A stretch of DNA of 64,000 nucleotides from Paragonimus westermani. Taxonomy: Eukaryota > Platyhelminthes > Trematoda > Plagiorchiida > Troglotrematidae. The stretch is taken from assembly GCA_008508345.1 (NCBI GenBank), contig QNGE01000404.1:51225-115224 (forward strand), written 5' to 3'. The notes below the pieces were generated by a model. It saw only the letters and a list, made by a program, of their open reading frames with translations, searched no databases and was not told where the DNA came from. The translations under genes and the position numbers were made by a program. This document shows, piece by piece, positions 56,927 to 64,000 of the stretch (its first letter is position 1; the number at the start of each line of letters is the position of its first letter).

Positions 56927-58514
56927 GACATTGTAAATCCCGCACAAAAGAAAATGACATTTGCTATCTCCTGAACTAACAACAGCATACTCCTGACAGC
57001 GTCTCTAACATATCACATATTGATCGCAAGTGAGTCAGCGCTCCAAAAACTGTGGAACTCCCAAACAGCCTTTATTCCCGCTTTTCTGTTGCATGTGTAC
57101 AAGCTGTCTCCCAGTAACCACCAATATCCCATAAGTAAATATATTAATGATTTTTCTGTCACCCATAACAAATTGACAAAGAGAAGAGTGGCACCAGGTC
57201 ATTATTCGATAATGAACTAAACATCGTGCACAGATAGTTTCTAACCCGTGTAACCGCATAAGACAAAAGGACGTTCTCGGCAGTTCGATCTTCATATTTC
57301 CTAGAGCAACTGTCAAACCAGCTAGCAGTTATGTTGAATAATTCAAAGCATTACATCTTGGTGACATCTGTTAGTCACCACATGCTTTTACTCTCGTGTC
57401 AAACGTTCGACGGGTATCTCAATTCATCTGTCGCCTACACATTCTAACCAGCGGTTTCATCATATAAAACTACTGAACGTGATTTGTGTAGTACCACGAT
57501 TCCTGTGGTTTTGTTTTGTATATTCAACAAATGGGAAGTAAATGGTTTGTTCCTTTTGATTCGTCTTCCTGATTCTTTCCATTCCATATATATTCATACT
57601 CACCTTGCCAGTTCCCAGTACCGATTCCGAACACCTCGCCGCTTTTCATACTCTTGATAACAAATTTGTTCATGAATCATACCGGAATCACTGCGATTTG
57701 TTCACAATGTGCACTCCATTGTAGAACATTAAGACATTTAATTCTATAGCACCGGTACATCCATGACTTCGTTGTAATCTCTGTGACAGACCTAAATCTA
57801 TTTACACAGTTTAGTGAATAGTTGGCTTGTAGTTAATTCGATAATATCCTCTTTTGTTCTGTTTAGTTATCCGCATTTTACATTCAAAATCTGTGTATAT
57901 TGCTGTCGAACAGTTTTGTACGACTACTCTAACTGCCGGTCGGATATCTACTTACCTATGGATTAAACAAAACAAATATTTGTTGTATCGTTTGTGGTGC
58001 TTTCCCTATGGCACTACATGACACTATAGCGTGCGCAAACCTTCTGTACGGTTGCAAAGAAATCGCCATGAAGTGTCTGTGAACTGATCTTAATAACTGA
58101 TCATCGGATGACCCAGTTGAAGTTATTGGTAAGAACTTCAGATTCACAGCCACTGACTGAGTTTTCTTCAAACTACTACATACACAGAGCGACAGTACGG
58201 TGAGATCTGGTTGTCGCAGTTAAGAGCCCACAAATTCACAACGACTGTGATTACAGCAGTAAATTTTAATGTATGAAAGACAGTCTTGACATGCTGTCTA
58301 GAGTGGCTACCCTAAGGCTGCATGTCGTTGACCTTGACACTTAACCAATGGCCCCAGAATTGGTGCAATGTTAGCCATGTATGGCCATAATAATTTGCTG
58401 CTGAACTGGCCTGATATCTAACTTTAGGAAGTCTTAACCAAAACAGGACCCGTTGTAACCTACAGATGCAGAACAGAACCTTACGTTATCAACGGAAATT
58501 TGTGTTTGACTCAC

Positions 58515-59303
58515 TCCCAAGACAGGACGTTCCCTGCGAATTCACTTGAGGTGATCGATTCTTCTTTACCAAACGTTGTATACACGGTTTGACCAAGTGT
58601 TCGTGTTCAGGAGGCAACAGAACGCCAAACGAGCTGTCAGCCACACTCAAACTATCAGAGGAGGAGACGTTTGAAATTCCTGAAGGTCTACTTCGGTCCA
58701 TTCCGGTGCCTTCTAGATCCAGAGAACTGGGAAGAAGTAGACCATCATGACTGCCGTCGGTAGACGGCTGACCGGGTTTTGAGTTGGATATGCCTAAGGA
58801 ATGAAGCAATTGTTTGGGTAAACGCTGGTTTGACTTCGAGCTACCATCAATTGACCAGTTGGATGTCGGGCTCAGTGAATCGGTCAATAGATGCGAACTA
58901 ATCATGGATTCGTTCGGAGCTGGAAAGAAATTTGGTACACTTGAGACTGTAGTAGCTAAGGAAAGCAGAGAACCACCTAAGTCAGATAGAGATGCCACTG
59001 CTATTGGTTCGTCCCACTGACTCAGAGGTTGGCCAACTTTCCGACTACTTCCACCGTCTGGGGCGCTTTCTTGCATAGTACACGATGGCGTGGGTTTCCA
59101 CAGTCGAATTCCAACACTTGCCTCTTCCCGTCCACTTTTTACGCTCTCTCCCGTGCAATACGCACTTGTCTGACCACTTGGTGTATGTTGTAGTTCAATT
59201 TGTTCCAAATAGGGGCCATGCACCACAGATGGTCGCTTGTAAGAGATCAGGTCAGGCAATCCGGTCGGCGTCTGAGATGATGGGCAAGTTGTGGAGGTCA
59301 TTT
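58515..59303 (-). CDS. PDZRN3/PDZRN4-like: PDZRN-like gene, internal exon (Ser-rich linker)
   Basis: A 789-base exon with a strong acceptor (pyrimidine run then CTTCAG, up to 59304) and donor GGGA before GTGAGT (58514). It enters in phase 1 (AA completing a codon) and leaves one base, A, which with TG of the next exon makes ATG. It encodes a Ser/Pro/Leu-rich segment (for example SYKRPSVVHGPYLEQIELQH and SLSDLGGSLLSLATTVSS) that ends near HLVKPCIQRLVKKNRSPQ. Long, unstructured linkers of this type lie between the second PDZ domain and the C-terminal block in PDZRN proteins. Assignment rests on phase, strand and splice sites. An ATG at 59484 is upstream of the acceptor, so not a start. Confidence 0.6.
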
Positions 59304-59869
59304 CTGAAGACGAGATAAACAGAATTCCAATCTCGTGAATAAAACAGTTCTGCCTGTTCTCACGTATACAGAGATCAATAGGCGATTGCAATACAAAGTA
59401 ATTTGAATAAGCGGGCACAAACAAATTGAGTTTACCTAAGGTGTTCAACCAGCAAGTTGCGTTGACAAATAATTTAAAACACAAACCGAAGTGTCCCTAA
59501 GGCACGACAGTTTCAAATTCCAGTGAAACCAGGATGTCACATTTCCAACAGGAGCGGATTGTTTTAAGTGATCATACAAGAGAAGCTCAGAATGTAATGA
59601 GTTTCTTATCCATCTTGACCCGAATCAACTTGACACTGCAACTCACTTTGGACTAGTCTCGTGTAACTAGAGCGGTTCATCAATGGTTCTGTTTGGGTTT
59701 ACAATTGTACACATTACTACGTCTAGAATGACCGAGCATTGACTGATATACGATGCTGAGCTATATGGACTAAACGTACGTTTAGCCAGTTGTAATGTAG
59801 AGTTCTACACAAGCACTAGATTTCCATAACCTGTGATAGGTGGAGAACGCATGCCTTCAACAGAGAACA

Positions 59870-60850
59870 ATTTTAAAAGCAGACACTCATAGTCACCAGT
59901 GACATCTTTAAGGCTTTTGACTGACAAGATCACTTGACGCTCAGTGGAAGGCCTCTTATGTACAGCACAAGATATCCTCTACTTCTGTGGCTCACCCAGT
60001 ACCATCAGGATCTTTGACTTAAGACCAACGTGAACGAGGTTTGCCAGATTGGTACTGTGCGAATAGCGGTGCATCACAAGGTTATGTACTGGGACTTCTG
60101 TAATCTGCTCTATTCGTGTTCAGAATCCTCATCATCATTAGTATGTATTGACAATACAGAAAGGTGGCAGTTAGTGAATGAAACTGAAAAGCTACGGAGT
60201 TAATCAAACATATCACAGTGTTAAGCCACGGGTAACTCGCTCCCGTTTAACACTTGGGCTACACAGAATAGGCAAGCGTGATTCGGATTCGATTATCGTA
60301 AGTGACCCAAGTCTATCTTCCATCAGTGCAACAATGACCAATAAAGTCAACTGGGTGATTGGGTCCCTAATCAGACTATTTAGACGGTTTCATTCGGTCG
60401 ATTTAAATAACACGTTCAGTTCGCCCTTGTGGTCTCACCTTAAGTTAAACATAAAACTTGTCTGCCCTCTCTGGTGGAATAAATTATTCTTACTGACAGT
60501 CTGCAACGCAGAACTCCAAAACGGCTTACGGCACAAGTTTCACACCTTACTCAGATAGGTTGTACAAACTCGGGCAGTTCTTAATGAGTTAGTAACATGT
60601 GAGGGAAGATTCGAATTTAGTAAATGGGATACTTCTTCAAGGAAAATGCTTGTACCTATCAAAATTCCAACGTTTGCCCTATCTCGCTAAAGATACGTCA
60701 ACGGAGACGTTTGGTGTTCAGAAAACACTCACTCTACATCCGGGCTGACCCAATATGGATTTACCTGCCAGAGTCTGTCTTAATCAAGTAACTAGTAATT
60801 AACTTCAAGCGCAGACCCGGGGCAAATATTTGGGATATCGTGTCAAGTAT
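59870..60850 (+). mobile_element. CR1-type LINE RT remnant, heavily decayed
   Basis: Plus strand: a motif A-like piece SDIFKAFD (about 59900) is followed by a motif B-like piece (VHHKVMYWDF for VPQGSVLGPL, about 60070). The open frame 60178-60558 has SDPSLSSISATMTNKVNWVI then IRLFRRFHSVDLNNTFSSPL. These are at the position of the CR1 thumb ('DLGV.vd..L.f..H......A...LG.I.R.F' and 'L.KALVRP.LEYA'). A tail reaches about 60850. Order is right for CR1 but identity is low and motif C is not seen. It lies in the intron region of the PDZRN-like gene, antisense to it. Confidence 0.55.
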
Positions 60851-60859
60851 TCGGAAGAC

Positions 60860-63800
60860 TTGCTAATCACAGCAGTTTGGATAGATTGATGGTACACCCG
60901 GAGTCTTGTGGTTGGTGTCATCAAGAAGTTGACCGTTTTACGTTGCAGTACGATCACTGTACACTTGGCAGACCGTGATTAAGTTTCCACTCTGCTCACT
61001 ATCCTCTCAAAATTCCCTTGGAAACCTTTCTTATGCCAACCATGTAAAACAAAACACTCTTCCAGCTTATCAGTTGTCTCTAACCTATCTAGCACAGATT
61101 CGGCTGTACGTAAGCAATTTTAGCTTCGACTAAACTGAAAACCTTGCTGACATGAGACCGGTGTGTTGATTACTGTCCCCATAATACTAAACTATCTTTT
61201 TTGCTATGCAAAGAAAAACCACAGTTTACGGTAATGAGCAGATTAGATTTTAGCCACGAAGTGTGCGAACTTGTTGAACTAAGCAATGTTGAGGTTATAT
61301 ATTCTATGACAAAATAATACAACCTTCCAATTTGAACCGGACTCTTGTTATCTCCACGATCAACTTATACCCAAAAACGAACATGGGTATAACGGAGCTG
61401 AGATGAATCTTATGCTTACAGCGCCCAGTAAACGTAATTAACGTACCATCGTACAGACAAAGCACCAATAGATGCCTAATATTGTCCGGCGAATGCTAAA
61501 CATACTGGTGTTGTGAATCCAGAAGGCGGATGACACCAAAGGTTGTTTTATTGGAGAAGCCAATAAACCACTTAGGCGTCTCAACGGGACTAGAAACAAA
61601 AACACTCATTTGTACACCGCACTCTTCTGAGGATGCTCCAGTCGCTTTGGACACCATGTATCAGTTCCGTCATGTGGCGAAAGTCATTAAATGTCATTCT
61701 AACTTCCAACAATCCTCCCCGTATCTCTCCCGTATTTATCTCCCGATCACTTCCATCCTAGCTGCTACTGAATAGTGGTGTGAGTAGTACGGTGCGACCG
61801 TCTATCCTCATTACACTAGGTCATCCACTAACATGCTTTCTGTTGCCAAATGGGCGTGAGCGAGAAAAGTATCATCCCCCGAAACTGGCCTATCGGGTAA
61901 GTGGCCAGTTACTTAGAGCAAAATTCTTTACAACTAGGATCCGCCTGTGTTCGAAAGCACCGCAGAACAATGTCATCACAAGAAAATCAATTAGGATCTT
62001 CTAGTACCCACTGTTAAGAGAATAATCCAGATTATTAGTATCCTCTTACCTGCTGACAGAGAAGTATACTTGTCAGATTATGGCTGAACTGTGGTTCAGA
62101 TATATGCACAGAAATGTTCACAAGCCAGTAGCCTTTTCTATCCAGTTTCTATCATTTGTAGGTTTATTTTTCGTTGTTTTTCTCTCAAACATCTCAACGA
62201 ACCGTTTGTCAGAATGACTTCGACCAAAGCAGCACGAATGATTGGACTAACAGAGATCTGTCTTCAGTTTTTACAAATAAGCAAATCCGCTAACAACATG
62301 TTCACTGTCACATTACAAAAGAGGTAATCAAACAAGCTGGGTAGTAGTACCAAGACAAAACGGATTCTGGTGGTAGACTCTAATTACCTATTAAATTTCT
62401 TAAGGAAAATATTGATGGTATTGCAATACTTGCATGTCCTGTTTTTAAAGATTACTTTCAAATCGGCGGTTACGAAACCCATGGGAAGGAGCGCCAGGCT
62501 CTTAGGGACTTCAGACTGAATGAGTTCATATTCCAGTTGTGTGAACAGAGGATGTTTGAGACTTTCGAGTGTTGAAGTCGATCATCAGGTCGAACTCAAG
62601 ATACAGCGAGAGAAAGGAAAGTAATTCAACTTGAATATTAGTGGTTACCATGACATCAAATTGCGATTTGATGACTCGGAAATGACATTCTAGTTAATAA
62701 GCTTGTTTTGAAAAAGAAATTTTTGCATTAGTGTTTCGTAAGTTTAATATGAATGAAGTCTGTTCCAGCAATCATGAAATTTTGTAACACTGGTTTGAAG
62801 CAACAAAGAAATACGTGTATCTTTTCGATAAATTTTGACAGTCGTTCGAAAACTTACCATTCTGAAACAGGAAACATTAATCATACTGTCATTGTCCTTT
62901 ACAATATTCAGGCTTGTTCACTGGTTTTAGGGGGAAATGTCGACACGCCAAAAGGTAATCAGTTATCACGGACGTTGCCAGTGGTCATTTTTGAAACAGC
63001 CTTTAACCGTGAACAAAAATCGATATTCGCACAGTGGACGTTAATGTTTCTTACTCATCCATTCCACTTTGTCCCGTAATCTGATCACAGGGTGTATTAG
63101 GATATTTTCCATTATTTATGCAAGTGAGTGTATTTCGATAATAACCTGCTCCAATCCAAACTGGCTTGGATTAGTCGCACTCGAATGAATTACTTGACCT
63201 GATAGTCAACTAATTTCAGCAGTTTATTTTTGTGAACCTTAAAAGTGTTTCGATTTTTAAATTAGCGAAATACTGGACGGCATGCAGTCTTTCGAAGTAG
63301 ACGTTTCTACCGGTCAGCTTCGATGACATGGTGTAAAATGAAGCCTTCTGCACTCTGCACACTATCTGAACTAAAGCTGGATTAGAGATCGGACTGGGAA
63401 CGGTATGCGCTTAGCGGAACAATGGTTAACAGTCTTGCTTCTGAGGTTTGTATACCAGAAATCAACTGTCACTTCCGATGAGTTCACTCGTAGGCAACAG
63501 GCGATGATTGGCGGGCAGGAAGGACTAAAAACTTATCAACTACAGTTGAACGTTTACAGAGCTTCCGGCTTTGTTGAGAAGAGCTTGATGAGGTAGTTAG
63601 CAAGAAGAATTAAAAACAGCTGGTCACAGCTTGAGAAGTGAACTTAACGTTCACCTCCCAGGCTAGATGTGTCGGCTTACCTGGCTACTGGGTAAGAAGA
63701 CTTGAAGAAATGTCCGCTCTCAATATCACAAGTAATGGATTGATTGTATCTGAACCACTGACAGTGACATGACCGAGGACAGTACCCAAGACGTAAGCTT

Positions 63801-64000
63801 TTCCGCGGGTGCAATGTGAATTTTATCTGGCACTGCGTTTATTGTTTGAAAAGTGTGTACTTGGATGGTGAATGACTAAATTTAACCATAAAGAAATACG
63901 TTGCGTCCTTGGTTGCTTTCATTTACAAACTAGGGATCCTTGTGTTGTTTTCAGGATTTCAAGGCACTTCAAAATCGGCGTCAATCTATGACTTATTTAT
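60860..64000. other. No recognised gene or repeat
   Basis: Open frames at 61530-61775, 61780-62004, 62091-62327, 62753-63079 and 63405-63596 (all plus) have no motif and no coding-like block structure. No tRNA, microsatellite or inverted repeat was seen. Confidence 0.4.

Larger units (their letters stand above)
50070..58514 (-). other. Intron of the PDZRN-like gene (about 8.4 kb)
   Basis: Starts GTGAGT (58514 downward) and ends CCCCAG at 50070; splits an ATG codon. It contains two tRNA-like SINEs (51588-51690, 56164-56270), a Gypsy remnant (52780-55070) and an unrecognised plus-strand frame pair (56442-56926). Nothing is recognised in 50070-51580, 51700-52770, 55080-56000 and 57000-58500. 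Confidence 0.65.
59304..64000 (-). other. Upstream intron or 5' region of the PDZRN-like gene
   Basis: No exon of the PDZRN-like gene was recognised between 59304 and the end. The preceding exon must leave one base of a codon ending AA. RING, zinc-finger and PDZ exons are expected beyond 64000. Only a CR1 remnant (59870-60850, opposite strand) is recognised; 60860-64000 shows nothing. Confidence 0.45.

Noticed and set aside
1..64000. CRISPR array, rRNA genes, bacterial operons
   Set aside because: No regularly spaced repeats, no rRNA-like sequence, and introns and retrotransposons throughout; the DNA is eukaryotic.

Overview
The window is a repeat-dense stretch of animal nuclear DNA. No bacterial-style operons, rRNA or intact tRNA genes were seen. 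The mobile-element mix (several degraded CR1-type LINEs, an RTE-type LINE, two Ty3/Gypsy LTR elements, a Penelope-like GIY-YIG fragment, two CACTA/Tnp2-like DNA transposons, tRNA-derived SINE heads and a hammerhead-ribozyme repeat) and the long introns fit a flatworm with a large genome, a cestode or trematode. That assignment is inference; no species-specific marker is visible.

The only host gene I can name runs on the minus strand from about 59.3 kb to 40.4 kb. Four exons (58515-59303, 49468-50069, 45878-46401, 40398-40665) join in compatible phase at every junction. The last two encode the conserved C-terminal block of the PDZRN3/PDZRN4 (LNX-family) PDZ-RING ubiquitin ligases and end in a class I PDZ-binding tail (TTV). 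The RING, TRAF-type zinc finger and PDZ exons are not in this window and should lie further along, beyond 64 kb. The introns hold a Penelope-like fragment, SINEs, a second Gypsy remnant and the better hammerhead copy.

Region by region: 0-4.3 kb is a 5'-truncated CR1 LINE abutting an RTE LINE. 4.3-6.5 kb is AT-rich non-coding DNA. 6.6-10 kb is a CR1 LINE with endonuclease and RT. 11.3-12.6 kb is a CR1 copy with most of its RT deleted in frame. 12.75-14.4 kb is a plus-strand CR1 RT. 15.5-19 kb is a CACTA/Tnp2-like transposase with accessory pieces. 20.8-21.0 kb is hammerhead repeat copy 1. 21.36-26.19 kb is a nearly complete Gypsy element with LTRs, PPT and a candidate PBS. 26.3-30.8 kb is a CR1 LINE with ORF1 and a partial internal duplication. 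32.0-33.5 kb is an antisense copy of that family. 36.1-38.6 kb is a second CACTA/Tnp2-like element in the opposite orientation. 40.4-59.3 kb is the PDZRN-like gene. 59.9-60.9 kb is another CR1 remnant. Nothing recognisable follows to 64 kb.

The most interesting signal is a 206-bp inverted-repeat element at 49043-49248, with a diverged copy at 20825-21030. Its apex is a type I hammerhead ribozyme with an intact core in the first and a single core substitution in the second. The second copy also carries a tRNA-like T-arm/B box just upstream of the ribozyme.
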